The notes: a model not told the origin generated them from the sequence alone. 64,000 nt of DNA from Martelella sp. AD-3 (GCF_001578105.1 NZ_CP014275.1:4365001-4429000); one strand, 5' to 3'; shown: positions 49,775-58,959, numbered from the stretch's first letter. Numbers and translations: made by a program.

Positions 49775-50746
49775 ATGACGACGGAGCCAACAAATCCGAG
49801 CTTCGACATCGCCCATCTCGGCCATGTGGAGGTGCTGACCAACAGGTTCGAGGAAAGCCTCGACTTTTTCACCCGGATCTACGGGTTGAAGCTGTCCGGA
49901 CAGGACGAGCATTCCGCCTATCTGAGGGCCTGGGACGATTATGAATATGCGACGTTGAAACTGACGAAGTCCGACACCACGGGCGTTGCCCATATCGGCT
50001 ACCGGGCCGCTTCCCCGGAAGCGCTGGAACGGCGCGTCGCGGCGATCGAGGCCTCCGGTTTCAAGGTGATCGGCTGGAATGACGGGGACCTGAGCCACGG
50101 CCGGGCCTTTCGTTTCGAGGACCCCTTCGGCCATGTCTTCGAGATCTATTACGACACCAATTGGTACGAGCCGCAGGAGGAGGCGGAAAAGGCGGCGCTG
50201 AAGAACACGGCATCCGCCTTTGCCGGCATGCCGCCGCGCCGCCTCGACCATATCAACCTGCTCTCCGAAGACGTCACCGAATTCCGCCGCTTCATGATCA
50301 CCTGCCTCGGCGCGCGGGTGACGGAATATATCCTTCTCGACAATGGCCGGCTCGGCGGCTGCTGGTTCACCATCAACAACAAGAGCTATGACCTTGCCTG
50401 CACCGAAGAGCATGGCGGCGGCAAGGGACGACTGCATCACGTGACCTATGCCACCGACCAGCGCGAGGACATTCTGCGCGCCGCCGACATCTTCCTGCAG
50501 AACGGCGTCCACATCGAGACGGGGCCGCACAAACACGCGATCCAGGGCACCTTCTTCCTTTATGTCTGGGAACCGGCGGGCAACCGCGTCGAGCTCGCCA
50601 ATGCCGGTTCCCGCCTCGTTCTGGCGCCGGACTGGCAGCCGGTCTGCTGGACCGAGGCAGACCGCAAGAAGGGCCAGGCCTGGGGACTGAAGACGATCGA
50701 GAGCTTCCATACCCACGGCACGCCGCCGGTTGCCGGCAAGGAGTGA
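49775..50746 (+). CDS. Type I extradiol (catechol 2,3-dioxygenase-like) ring-cleavage enzyme
   Basis: A 323-residue two-domain VOC dioxygenase. An N-terminal VOC (about 12-130) is followed by a catalytic VOC whose iron ligands fit RRLDHINLL (His), GRLHHVTYATDQ (His) and GNRVELANAG (Glu). Length and layout are those of catechol 2,3-dioxygenases. The ATG at 49775 follows GGGGAGG. It is unusual that a second, unrelated ring-opening dioxygenase sits in the galB operon (see findings). The substrate is unknown and may be a methoxylated catechol. Confidence 0.88.
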   Translation: MTTEPTNPSFDIAHLGHVEVLTNRFEESLDFFTRIYGLKLSGQDEHSAYLRAWDDYEYATLKLTKSDTTGVAHIGYRAASPEALERRVAAIEASGFKVIGWNDGDLSHGRAFRFEDPFGHVFEIYYDTNWYEPQEEAEKAALKNTASAFAGMPPRRLDHINLLSEDVTEFRRFMITCLGARVTEYILLDNGRLGGCWFTINNKSYDLACTEEHGGGKGRLHHVTYATDQREDILRAADIFLQNGVHIETGPHKHAIQGTFFLYVWEPAGNRVELANAGSRLVLAPDWQPVCWTEADRKKGQAWGLKTIESFHTHGTPPVAGKE

Positions 50747-50749
50747 AGG

Positions 50750-51457
50750 ATGAGCACGGATAGCCTCAAACTGGCGCCGGGAACGCCCGGCTATGTGATC
50801 CGGAACGTTCCGCGCGCCGACGGCGCCGTCATTGACGCTCTTGGCAAGGCAGGCGTTGCGACCGTGCACGAGGCGCAGGGCCGCATTGGCTGCCTTTCCG
50901 CCTCTCTCCGGCCGATCTATCGTGGCGCGCAGATCGCAGGCTCCGCCGTCACCATTTCGGCAGCGCCCGGCGATAACTGGATGATCCATGTGGCGATCGA
51001 ACAGCTTCAGCCGGGGGACATCCTGGTGCTCGCCCCGACCAGCCCCTGCGACAACGGCTATTTCGGCGATCTTCTGGCAACCTCGGCAAAGGTGCGCGGC
51101 TGCCGCGGCCTGATCATCGATGCGGGCGTGCGCGATACGAAAGACCTTGAGGCGATGGATTTCCCCGTCTGGTCGAAGGCCGTCAGCGTCCAGGGCACGG
51201 TCAAGGAAACGCTCGGCTCGGTCAATGTGCCGGTCATCTGCGGCGGCCAGTTGATCGAGGCGGGCGATATCATCATCGCCGACGATGACGGCGTCTGCGT
51301 CGTGAAAAGGGCGGAGGCCGAAAAGGTGCTGGCGGCCGCCGAAAAACGTCTCGACAACGAGGAGATGAAGCGCAAGCGGCTCGCCGCCGGCGAACTCGGC
51401 CTCGACATCTACGACATGCGCCCGCGCCTTGCGGAAAAGGGTCTTAAATATGTCTGA
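50750..51457 (+). CDS. galC: CHA aldolase, RraA-like (GalC/LigK)
   Basis: A 235-residue RraA-fold aldolase that splits 4-carboxy-4-hydroxy-2-oxoadipate into pyruvate and oxaloacetate. The RraA core is [20 protein letters not shown], and [18 protein letters not shown] holds the conserved Arg-Asp metal and substrate residues. It starts three bases after the dioxygenase stop and overlaps galD by 8 bases. The enzyme is LigK in Sphingobium and GalC in Pseudomonas. Confidence 0.92.
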   Translation: MSTDSLKLAPGTPGYVIRNVPRADGAVIDALGKAGVATVHEAQGRIGCLSASLRPIYRGAQIAGSAVTISAAPGDNWMIHVAIEQLQPGDILVLAPTSPCDNGYFGDLLATSAKVRGCRGLIIDAGVRDTKDLEAMDFPVWSKAVSVQGTVKETLGSVNVPVICGGQLIEAGDIIIADDDGVCVVKRAEAEKVLAAAEKRLDNEEMKRKRLAAGELGLDIYDMRPRLAEKGLKYV

Positions 51458-52511
51458 GGAGGGCATACCGTGCCTCTGGATGCGCGGCGGCTCGTCCAAG
51501 GGCGCCTATTTCCTCGCCACCGACCTGCCGGACGAGAAGGCCGCGCGCGACGATCTGCTGCTGCGGATCATGGGCTCGCCCGATCCGCGCCAGATCGACG
51601 GCATCGGCGGGGCCGATCCCCTGACCTCGAAAGTGGCGATCCTGTCGCCGCCATCGCGCGGTGATGCCGATGTCGACTACCTGTTCCTGCAGGTCTTCGT
51701 CGACAAGCCGCTGGTGAGCGACAAGCAGGGCTGCGGCAATATTCTGGCCGGCGTCGGCCCGGCGGCGATCGAGCGGGGGCTTGTGCCGGCGACCGGCGAG
51801 CGGACCGAGGTCAGGATCCACATGGTCAATACCGGCGAGATCGCGGTCGCGCGGATCGAGACGCCCGGCGGCAGGGTCAATTATGCAGGCGATGCCGAGA
51901 TCGCCGGCGTGCCCGGCCGTCATGCGGCGATCCCGCTTCTCTTCAAAAATATTGCCGGCGCCATGTGCGGCGCGCTTTTGCCCACTGGCAATGCGGCCGA
52001 CGCGATCGAGGGCGTGAAGGCGACGCTGATCGACAACGGCATGCCCTGCGTCATCCTCCGGGCGGAGGATTTCGGCCTGACCGGCAAGGAAGAGCCGGAG
52101 GCACTGGAAAAGGACACGGACCTCAAGAAACGGCTCGAGGCGATCCGGCTGAAGGCCGGGCCGATGATGGCGCTCGGCGACGTGACGGAGGCCTCGGTGC
52201 CGAAGATGACGCTGGTCTCGGCGCCGGAAAATGGCGGTTCGATTGCCACGCGTTCCTTCATTCCGCACAGGGTCCATGCCGCCATCGGCGTCTTCGCCGC
52301 CATCTCGGTGGCAACGGCGACGCGGATCGAAGGGTCGGTGGCGAAGGGGCTGGCGGTCGATCCGGGCGACGGCAATTATCTGGTCGAGCATCCGACCGGG
52401 GCGCTGGACGTGTTTCTCGACATCGGCGCGGACGGCGAAATCCTCGGCGCCGGCAATCGCCGCACGGCCCGCAAGCTGTTCGACGGGCGCGTGTTCCCGC
52501 GCGAGGCATGA
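51450..52511 (+). CDS. galD: 4-oxalomesaconate tautomerase (GalD, PrpF family)
   Basis: A 353-residue PrpF-fold isomerase. The opening [20 protein letters not shown] is typical, with [20 protein letters not shown] and [20 protein letters not shown] carrying the catalytic cysteine region. GalD tautomerises 4-oxalomesaconate between keto and enol forms before GalB hydration. The ATG at 51450 lies within the galC end (8-base overlap). It is the last gene of the operon; actR converges 6 bases beyond its stop. Confidence 0.92.
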   Translation: MSEEGIPCLWMRGGSSKGAYFLATDLPDEKAARDDLLLRIMGSPDPRQIDGIGGADPLTSKVAILSPPSRGDADVDYLFLQVFVDKPLVSDKQGCGNILAGVGPAAIERGLVPATGERTEVRIHMVNTGEIAVARIETPGGRVNYAGDAEIAGVPGRHAAIPLLFKNIAGAMCGALLPTGNAADAIEGVKATLIDNGMPCVILRAEDFGLTGKEEPEALEKDTDLKKRLEAIRLKAGPMMALGDVTEASVPKMTLVSAPENGGSIATRSFIPHRVHAAIGVFAAISVATATRIEGSVAKGLAVDPGDGNYLVEHPTGALDVFLDIGADGEILGAGNRRTARKLFDGRVFPREA

Positions 52512-52517
52512 GCGGCC

Positions 52518-53108
52518 TCAGCGCGGCGCGCGCTTGGCCAGAATCCGCTGCAGGGTGCGGCGATGCATGTTGAGACGGCGCGCGGTTTCCGACACATTGC
52601 GGTCGCACATCTCGTAGACGCGCTGGATGTGTTCCCAGCGCACGCGATCGGCCGACATCGGGTTTTCCGGCGGGTCGACCTTTTCGCCCGGCGCCTGGGT
52701 CAGGGCATGAACGATATCGTCGGCGTCGGCGGGTTTGGCCAGATAGTCGAGCGCGCCGAGTTTCACGGCCGTGACGGCGGTGGCGATATTGCCGTAGCCG
52801 GTCAGCACCACGATGCGGGTATCCTCGCGGGCCTCGCGAATGGCGGCGATCACGTCGAGGCCGCTGCCGTCTTCGAGCCGCAAATCCACGACGGCGTATT
52901 TGGGCGGCCGCGTTTTTGCCTTCTCAATGCCTTCGGCAACGGTCTCGGCGGTCTCTATGGCAAAGCCGCGCGTTTCCATGGCGCGGGCGATGCGGCGCAG
53001 AAACGGCGTGTCGTCATCGACAATCAGAAGGCTCATTTCGCCCTCCGGCGCGCCTGTCAATTCATCCCTGCCGTAGTCCGTTTCCTCAGTCTCATCCATG
53101 TCTGCCAT
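52518..53108 (-). CDS. actR: Redox response regulator ActR/RegA/PrrA
   Basis: A 196-residue response regulator. The receiver domain has the DDD acidic pocket (LLIVDDDTPF) and phosphoacceptor Asp in AVVDLRLEDGSG. A short proline-rich linker precedes the Fis-type HTH SETARRLNMHRRTLQRILAK, which is nearly invariant among RegA/ActR proteins. RegBA controls redox-dependent genes. The start ATG at 53108 has weak spacing, so the first 12-24 residues may be extra. Its kinase is normally adjacent, but here an ActS-like end lies at 63771 on the same strand. Confidence 0.93.
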   Translation of the reverse strand: MADMDETEETDYGRDELTGAPEGEMSLLIVDDDTPFLRRIARAMETRGFAIETAETVAEGIEKAKTRPPKYAVVDLRLEDGSGLDVIAAIREAREDTRIVVLTGYGNIATAVTAVKLGALDYLAKPADADDIVHALTQAPGEKVDPPENPMSADRVRWEHIQRVYEMCDRNVSETARRLNMHRRTLQRILAKRAPR

Positions 53109-53292
53109 GCCTGAATTCTCGTGTGCGGCAAATGACCGCGCGTCAATCCTGTCAGATGGTTATGGACCTCCTCGGCCCGGGGGTAAACCCAAAACCGCCG
53201 TAAAAACGATTGTGTGCGGTGTGGCCGATGACGGCAGAAGCGCGTGCCCTGCCGGGGGCCGCCCGCCCACGCCTCGAAGTCTGGCGGAACGT

Positions 53293-53685
53293 CTATCCGC
53301 TCAGCCGCACAAGGGCGGAGAGGACGTCGGAGCGGCGCAGCAGGCCGACTAGCCGGTTGCCGTCGGTCACCGGGAAAACACGGTGCGGATGGGCGATGAA
53401 GGCCTCGGCGGCGGCGACCAGATCGGCGCTTGCCGGAAGGCTGATGACGTTGCGGCTCATGTAATCGGCGACGGTGCCCTTCCATTCCTGGTAGTAGCTC
53501 GCCTGGAGGGCGGGGTTGAAACAGTCCTTCTGGGTGAGGATGCCGCAAAGCGCGCCGCCCTCATCGACAACCGGCGCTGCCGCCGCCTTGCTTTCGACCA
53601 GAAGCGCCACCGCCCGGCGGATCGGCATTTCGGGCGTGACGGTCAGCGCGTCGGTCTTGGCGATTTCCGCGATCGTGTCGGTCAT
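53293..53685 (-). CDS. CBS-domain protein
   Basis: A 130-residue protein with two CBS motifs (about 12-60 and 75-128). They include ALTVTPEMPIRRAVALLVES, then PVVDEGGALCGILTQKDCFN, and VISLPASADLVAAAEAFIAH with FPVTDGNRLVGLLRRSDVLS. CBS pairs bind adenine nucleotides and sense energy status. It starts at 53685, overlapping the nqrM stop by 4 bases, so it is the last gene of the nqr operon. A regulatory role for Nqr activity is an inference. Confidence 0.88.
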   Translation of the reverse strand: MTDTIAEIAKTDALTVTPEMPIRRAVALLVESKAAAAPVVDEGGALCGILTQKDCFNPALQASYYQEWKGTVADYMSRNVISLPASADLVAAAEAFIAHPHRVFPVTDGNRLVGLLRRSDVLSALVRLSG

Positions 53686-53849
53686 TCGGATTGCCTCGAC
53701 AGGCGGTTCGGGCAGCCCTCGCAGGCGGCCTCCTTCATGCAGGCCATGCCGCCGCACGAGCCCTTCAGCGGGCCGCGCCCGACGAAGAGGCCAATGCCAA
53801 GGCCGGCCATGCCGAGAACGACGATCGCGATTGCCAGCAGGATTTCCAT
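53682..53849 (-). CDS. nqrM: Nqr maturation protein NqrM
   Basis: A 55-residue protein with one N-terminal membrane helix (MEILLAIAIVVLGMAGLGIG) and a cysteine-rich tail, Cys32, Cys37, Cys43 and Cys46 in GSCGGMACMKEAACEGCPNR. NqrM is needed to place the iron centre between NqrD and NqrE in Vibrio. The ATG at 53849 gives this conserved size. It sits between apbE and the CBS gene, matching known nqr operons. Confidence 0.9.
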   Translation of the reverse strand: MEILLAIAIVVLGMAGLGIGLFVGRGPLKGSCGGMACMKEAACEGCPNRLSRQSE

Positions 53850-53871
53850 GTCCGTGCTCCCTTCGAGGCGA

Positions 53872-54888
53872 TTATAGCAGAAAACGGTCGAAACCGCCCG
53901 TTGTTTCACGCCTGAGGCCTTGGCCCTCATGGAAGAGGAAGAGGGCGGCGATCGACTGGCGGCGGGCCAGCGCCGGGCCGTCCTCGCCGGCGGCCGTCAG
54001 CGCCGTCGCCCAGCCGTCGGCCGTCATCGCGTCTTGCGCCAGAACCGAGACCGAGGCGATCGCGCCCTCGACCGGCACGGCATGGCGCGGATCGATGATG
54101 TGGCTGTAGGTATGGCCGGAAAGCGCATAGCTCTGGGCGCGAAGCCCGGAGGTCGCGACAGCGCCGTCGGCAAGCCGCAGCACGCCGGCGCCGCCATTGG
54201 CTTCCGGCCGCGGATCTTCCACCGCCACCTGCCACGGACGTCCCGCCGGATGATTGCCGCGCGCGACCAGCTCGCCGCCGAGATCGATGAGAAAATCGGA
54301 ATAGCCGGCGTCCATCAGGCGGTTTGCCATCAGGTCGAGCGCGCGGCCCTTGGCGATGCCGCAGAGATCCATGGTGACCCCGGCTTTGGTCTTTCCGAGC
54401 CGGTTTCCGTCGACGGCAAGCGCATGCCAGAGCGGCGGCGCGCCATCCTCGGCGGCCACGCCCTGGATCGGGCCGAAGCCGTAGCGGGCAACCAGCGGGC
54501 CGACGCTCGGATCGAACCAGCCGTCGCTCTTTCGCGCGACATCGAGCGCCGATTGGGCAACGAAGGCGGTTTCGGCAGATACCCTCCTTTCGCCGGGACC
54601 GGAGCGGTTGAAGCCAGTGATCTCGCTGTCTTCGCGCCAGGGCGACATCATCCGGTCGATGCCGGAAAGAAGCGCTTCGATATCGACGCGAAGCGCTTCG
54701 GGCCGGGCTTTGTCGGACACGCTGACGCGCCATGTGGTCGCAAAGGCCTCGCCGGTGATCTGCTGCGTCGCGGGCGCGGATTTCAGGATCGCGGGCGCTT
54801 CGGCCCGGGCAGCGGTTGCGGCCAGAAGACCTGCTCCGGAAAGCGCCAGAACGCGGCGGCGGGTCAGGTATGTATGACGTGCGTTCAT
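53872..54888 (-). CDS. apbE: FAD:protein FMN transferase (ApbE)
   Basis: A 338-residue periplasmic flavin transferase that attaches FMN to threonines of Nqr and Rnf subunits. A twin-arginine-like leader (LTRRRVLALSGAGLLAATAA) is visible, and MDLCGIAKGRALDLM matches the metal/FAD motif. It follows nqrF by 3 bases and is 5' to nqrM. In this operon its clear acceptor is NqrC, which has a TGATRT motif; the short NqrB lacks one. Confidence 0.94.
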   Translation of the reverse strand: MNARHTYLTRRRVLALSGAGLLAATAARAEAPAILKSAPATQQITGEAFATTWRVSVSDKARPEALRVDIEALLSGIDRMMSPWREDSEITGFNRSGPGERRVSAETAFVAQSALDVARKSDGWFDPSVGPLVARYGFGPIQGVAAEDGAPPLWHALAVDGNRLGKTKAGVTMDLCGIAKGRALDLMANRLMDAGYSDFLIDLGGELVARGNHPAGRPWQVAVEDPRPEANGGAGVLRLADGAVATSGLRAQSYALSGHTYSHIIDPRHAVPVEGAIASVSVLAQDAMTADGWATALTAAGEDGPALARRQSIAALFLFHEGQGLRRETTGGFDRFLL

Positions 54889-54891
54889 GGG

Positions 54892-56118
54892 TCAGACTCC
54901 GAAATCGTCGTAGAAGATGGACTTCGGCTCGACGCCGAGCCGGTGCAGCGTGGCAGTCACCGCCGAGATCATCACCGGCGGTCCGCACATATAGTATTCG
55001 CAGTCCTCCGGTGCCGGATGGCGCGAAAGCTCGGCGCGCACGATATCATGGATGAAGCCGCTTGCGCCCGTCCAGCGGTCGCCGGGCGCGGGATCGGAAA
55101 GCGCCGGCGTCCACGAGAAATTGTCGTGCTCGGCGGCGATCTTCTCGAACTCCTCGACATAGAACAGGTCGGCGACCGAGCGCGCGCCATAGAAATAGCG
55201 CATCCGCCGTGGCGTGTTCTTGCCGATCTGGTCGTGGATCATGGCCCTCAGCGGCGCCATGCCGACGCCGCCGCCGATGAACACCATCTCGCGATCGGTC
55301 GGCTGCACTTCGAACTCGCCGAAGGGCCCGGAGGCCTCGATCTCGTCGCCCGGTTTCAGCGCGAACAGAAAGGAGGAGACGATGCCGGGCGGAATTTCCT
55401 GTTCGCGGCCGGGGGGCGGGGCGGCAAGGCGGATGTTGAAGACGGCGCGCTCGGCCTTTGCATCCTCCGGCCTGCAGGCGATCGAATAGGCCCGTGTAAC
55501 GGATCTTTCGGCATAGGAGGTCATTTCGGACCAGCCGGACATCGCCCATGCCTCGCGGAAGGGCGGGTCGATGTCGATATCGCGGAAGTCGAGCCGGTAG
55601 GCGGGCGCGGTCAGTTGCATGAAGCCGCCGGCGATGAAATCGAACGGCTGGCCTTCGGGAAGCTGCAGCACCAGTTCGCGGATCAGCGGCGCCTTCATCG
55701 TGTTGGAGACGACGCGGCAGGTAAAGCCCGTCGCGCCGACGAAATCCTGCGGCACCGTCACCGAACAGGGGCCTCTGAGCGCCGTCTGGCAGGCAAGGCG
55801 CATATGGGCGCGACGTTCGGCGGCAGACAGCACGCCGCGTTCGGTCGCCTGCGGTTCGCCCGCGCCTTCGCCGTCCACATGAACGCGGCAGAGCCCGCAG
55901 GTGCCGGAGCCGCCGCAGGCCGCCGGAATGCCGATCCCCGCGCCGTGGAGGACGCCGAGCAGGCGGTCGCCGCGATTGGCAGTGATCTCCATGGTTTCGT
56001 TGACCGTCACCGTCAGCGCCTCGGCGGGGATCAGGCGTGCGCGGGTCATCAGGAGCGCCAGCGTGAGCACGAGGACAAGGCCGACGACGACAAGGGCTCC
56101 GACTGCGATCTCGTTCAT
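54892..56118 (-). CDS. nqrF: Na+-translocating NADH:quinone oxidoreductase subunit F
   Basis: A 408-residue NADH-oxidising subunit. An N-terminal membrane helix (about 5-27) precedes the 2Fe-2S domain with CGGSGTCGLC and a fourth Cys in LACQTALRG. The FAD-binding motif RAYSIACRP follows, then the NADH domain with YYMCGPPVM and C-terminal IFYDDFGV. It overlaps nqrE by 4 bases. NqrF passes electrons from NADH to the intramembrane iron centre. Confidence 0.96.
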   Translation of the reverse strand: MNEIAVGALVVVGLVLVLTLALLMTRARLIPAEALTVTVNETMEITANRGDRLLGVLHGAGIGIPAACGGSGTCGLCRVHVDGEGAGEPQATERGVLSAAERRAHMRLACQTALRGPCSVTVPQDFVGATGFTCRVVSNTMKAPLIRELVLQLPEGQPFDFIAGGFMQLTAPAYRLDFRDIDIDPPFREAWAMSGWSEMTSYAERSVTRAYSIACRPEDAKAERAVFNIRLAAPPPGREQEIPPGIVSSFLFALKPGDEIEASGPFGEFEVQPTDREMVFIGGGVGMAPLRAMIHDQIGKNTPRRMRYFYGARSVADLFYVEEFEKIAAEHDNFSWTPALSDPAPGDRWTGASGFIHDIVRAELSRHPAPEDCEYYMCGPPVMISAVTATLHRLGVEPKSIFYDDFGV

Positions 56119-56726
56119 GACGTCACCATTTGCGCAAATGCGGAAAAGCCGAGGGACATCATTCCGGCAAGGGTGAAGGTGATGCCGAGCCCGCGCAGGC
56201 CCTGCGGCAGGTCAGCATAGGAAAGCCGGGCGCGGATCGCGCCGAGCAGAACGACGGCGACGCCGAAGCCGAAGCCCTGGCCCAGCCCGAAGACAGCCGA
56301 TTCACCGATGCCATAATCGCGGTCGACCATGAACAGGCTGCCGGCGAGAATGGCGCAATGCACGGTCAGAAGCGGCAGGAACACGCCGAAGGAGGCGTAG
56401 ATCGCCGGAAAGAAACGGTCGAGCACCATTTCCACCAGCTGCACGGTCGCGGCGATGACACCGATGAAGGAAATCAGTTTCAGATAGGAAAGATCGATCT
56501 CCGGCATGCCGGCCCAGGCCCAGGCGCCGGGCGCGAGCAGCGCGTGATAGATCACCTGGTTGAGCGGCACGGTGACGCCCATGACGGCGGTGACCGCGAT
56601 GCCGAGGCCGATGGCTGACGCCGTGCGGCGCGAGAGCGCCAGAAAGGTGCAGAGCCCGAGAAACAGCGTCAGCGGCGCATTCTCGACAAAGGCGGCGCTG
56701 AGGAACAGGTTCCAGAGGTCGGTCAT
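56115..56726 (-). CDS. nqrE: Na+-translocating NADH:quinone oxidoreductase subunit E
   Basis: A 203-residue six-helix membrane subunit. Cys26 (LFLGLCTFLALSRR) and a second Cys in LLTVHCAILAGSLF match the residues that, with NqrD, hold the intramembrane iron-sulfur centre. Hydrophobic helices alternate as in RnfA/NqrE. It overlaps nqrF and nqrD by 4 bases each, so the three subunits are coupled. Confidence 0.95.
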   Translation of the reverse strand: MTDLWNLFLSAAFVENAPLTLFLGLCTFLALSRRTASAIGLGIAVTAVMGVTVPLNQVIYHALLAPGAWAWAGMPEIDLSYLKLISFIGVIAATVQLVEMVLDRFFPAIYASFGVFLPLLTVHCAILAGSLFMVDRDYGIGESAVFGLGQGFGFGVAVVLLGAIRARLSYADLPQGLRGLGITFTLAGMMSLGFSAFAQMVTS

Positions 56727-57388
56727 TTTCCGGCCTCCTCTGTCTTCGGCGGGTTGAACTCCGAGGGTTCGGCCTGCTGCGGCAGCACCGTGCGCACGGC
56801 CCAGACAAGGCCTCCAAGCATGAAGAAGGCGCTCGGGGCGAGCAGCATCAGGTTCAAGGGCGTGAACCAGCCGCCGTCCGCGACCACGGGAAAGACCTGA
56901 TAGCCCATCAGCTTGCCTGCGCCGAAGAGTTCGCGTGCCGAACCGATGACGATCAGCACCAGCGAATAGCCTAGCCCGTTGCCGAGCGCGTCGACCATGG
57001 AGGGCAGCGGCGGGTTGGAGCGCGAGAAGCTCTCCGTGCGCCCCAGCACCAGGCAGTTGGTGGTGATCAGGCTGACGAAGACCGAAAGCTTGCGGCTGAT
57101 GTCGAAGAAATAGGCCTGCAGGAACTGGTCGATGACCACCACCAGCGAGGCGACAATGACGATCTGCACGATCAGGCGGATGGAATCGGGGATATGGCGG
57201 CGGATCAGACTGACCAGCATGGCCGACAGCACCAGTACCGTGGTGAGCGAGGCCGACATGGTCAGCGCCGTTGCCACCGAGGTGGTGACCGCAAGCGCAG
57301 AGCAGATGCCGAGGATCTGCAGCGTCACCGGATTTTGCAGGACGAGCGGCTCCGTCAGCGTCGACCAGAGATTGGTTGACCGGGCCAT
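56723..57388 (-). CDS. nqrD: Na+-translocating NADH:quinone oxidoreductase subunit D
   Basis: A 221-residue six-helix subunit. Cys29 (LGICSALAVT) and Cys112 (LITTNCLVLG) fall at the Vibrio NqrD positions that bind the intramembrane iron centre. This agreement supports the ATG at 57388 over a longer upstream frame starting at 57430. The nqrC stop is two bases before. It belongs to the RnfE/NqrD family. Confidence 0.95.
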   Translation of the reverse strand: MARSTNLWSTLTEPLVLQNPVTLQILGICSALAVTTSVATALTMSASLTTVLVLSAMLVSLIRRHIPDSIRLIVQIVIVASLVVVIDQFLQAYFFDISRKLSVFVSLITTNCLVLGRTESFSRSNPPLPSMVDALGNGLGYSLVLIVIGSARELFGAGKLMGYQVFPVVADGGWFTPLNLMLLAPSAFFMLGGLVWAVRTVLPQQAEPSEFNPPKTEEAGK

Positions 57389-57389
57389 A

Positions 57390-58190
57390 TCAGAACTCCC
57401 CGCGCTGGACGGCGTCGATGAATGGGCCATAGCCCTCGGGCCCGCCCCAGAAGCGCATGATCTTGGTGAACGCGTTGCCGGTGCGTGTGGCGCCGGTTAT
57501 GCCGTCGACCTCGTAATCATTGCCGGCCGCGCCCTTGGCGACGGCAAAGCGGACGGTGCCGGACGGATCGGCAAGCTCGGTGCCGGGGAATTGGGCGAGC
57601 CATGCCGGCTCCTCGATGCGCCCGCCGAGGCCGGGTGTTTCGGCCTGGTTGGTGATCGCAAGGCCTGCAATCGTGTTCATGTCGCCGCGCAGTGCCACGA
57701 TCGCGTCGATCGGCGCCTGATAGCCCGGGCCGGTTACCGGCAGCAGGGCCAGCGAGATATCGCCGGCTTCGTTTCGAAGCAGGTAGATCTGCGCGTAGTC
57801 CGGCCTCCGGCCGATGCCGGCCGTGTCTTCCGCGGGCGACAGCGTGGTCCAGTTGGCCGCGTCGTCAAGGGCTGCGGCAAGGGTTTGCGGCGTCACGTCC
57901 TGTGCCGCCCGTCCCTTCGGCAGGTTGATCACCACGGTGGACAGCGAACCGCCGGATTGCTCGAGGATCTGCGTCATGCCGGGAATGCCGGCGACCAGCG
58001 CCTCAAGCCGGGCCTGTTCCTCCGCCGCCCGGTTGGCCGCCTGGATCGGCCGCAGGATCACGGTAGCGCCGGAGACCATCAGGGCGCAAATGGCGGAGAC
58101 GAGAAAGGCGATGACGACGGTCTTTGTCCGGTTTTCATTGGGCAGCGCCAGAAACCGGCGCCAGGCCGAGAACGGATTAAGGTCAGCCAT
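57390..58190 (-). CDS. nqrC: Na+-translocating NADH:quinone oxidoreductase subunit C
   Basis: A 266-residue subunit with one N-terminal helix (about 25-47) and a periplasmic FMN-binding domain. The covalent flavin threonine is in DGITGATRTGNA (normal motif SGATxT). The start ATG at 58190 overlaps the nqrB end by 8 bases, and the true N-terminus is MADLNPFSAWRRFLALP. The flavin is attached by the ApbE encoded downstream. Confidence 0.94.
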   Translation of the reverse strand: MADLNPFSAWRRFLALPNENRTKTVVIAFLVSAICALMVSGATVILRPIQAANRAAEEQARLEALVAGIPGMTQILEQSGGSLSTVVINLPKGRAAQDVTPQTLAAALDDAANWTTLSPAEDTAGIGRRPDYAQIYLLRNEAGDISLALLPVTGPGYQAPIDAIVALRGDMNTIAGLAITNQAETPGLGGRIEEPAWLAQFPGTELADPSGTVRFAVAKGAAGNDYEVDGITGATRTGNAFTKIMRFWGGPEGYGPFIDAVQRGEF

Positions 58191-58959
58191 GACGTCTTCT
58201 CCTTTGGGCAAGCCACAGCGCAATGGCGGCTTCGTCCAGCAACGGGGCGGCAAGCGAGGTCAGAAGGGCCGCGGATACGGCCATCTGCACGGGAGCGGCG
58301 CTCTGCCAGCCGAGCGCGAACAGGATGATCAATGCGCCGAAAAAGGCGCCGTTGAGCCAGCCGCCGAGCCTTGTCGAGGCGCTTGCAACGGGATCTGCGA
58401 CGAGCAGGACCAGCACCACGGCAACCGCCGGAAGCAGGGGTGCGACCGGCACGCCGGCGAAATGGGCGCCGCCGATGACGATGACCGCACCCGCGATCGC
58501 GCGCGCCGGCATCACCCCGAAAAGCGCGCCGAGCAGGGCGGCCGGTATCGCGGCCCAGGCCAGCGGCAGCGGCAGATCCGGCCAGGGCGCGGTGACGAAG
58601 CCGAAGCCGAGAAAGGCGAGCGTCACCGTTGCCGGGTTCAGCACGTTTCGGCCCCAGCCGCCGAAGACGAGCTCGGCCATGACCGAGCCGAAAGAGATAC
58701 CGAGAACGAGCTGCACGATGCTGAGCTCCTCCGGCGCGAGGATTGCGATCGCAAGCGCCGTCAGCGCGCCGGCGAAGGAAGGCGGCTGGGCGCGGGCGAG
58801 CATGAAGATCACGTGCCAGAGCCCGGAAATGATCAGCGCCAGCACCAGAAGGCCTGCGGCATCGAGCCCGCCATACCAGAGCCATGTCAGCGCCAGTGGC
58901 ATCACCGAGATCAGCAGAAGCAGGGCGACGGTTTCCCGGTCCCACAAGCCGTGGCTCAT
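58183..58959 (-). CDS. nqrB: Short NqrB-like membrane subunit, no flavinylation motif
   Basis: A 258-residue polytopic protein, far shorter than Vibrio NqrB (about 415). Recognisable NqrB/RnfD parts are ELVFGGWGRNVLNPATVTLA (about 95-115) and VADPVASASTRLGGWLNGAF (about 185-205). The N-terminal extension is missing. The periplasmic loop that normally carries the SGAT flavin-binding threonine is replaced by a short linker (VTAPWPDLPLPLAW); I find no SGA[TS] anywhere in the protein. It overlaps nqrA and nqrC, so it is a working gene in the operon rather than debris. Confidence 0.82.
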   Translation of the reverse strand: MSHGLWDRETVALLLLISVMPLALTWLWYGGLDAAGLLVLALIISGLWHVIFMLARAQPPSFAGALTALAIAILAPEELSIVQLVLGISFGSVMAELVFGGWGRNVLNPATVTLAFLGFGFVTAPWPDLPLPLAWAAIPAALLGALFGVMPARAIAGAVIVIGGAHFAGVPVAPLLPAVAVVLVLLVADPVASASTRLGGWLNGAFFGALIILFALGWQSAAPVQMAVSAALLTSLAAPLLDEAAIALWLAQRRRRHG

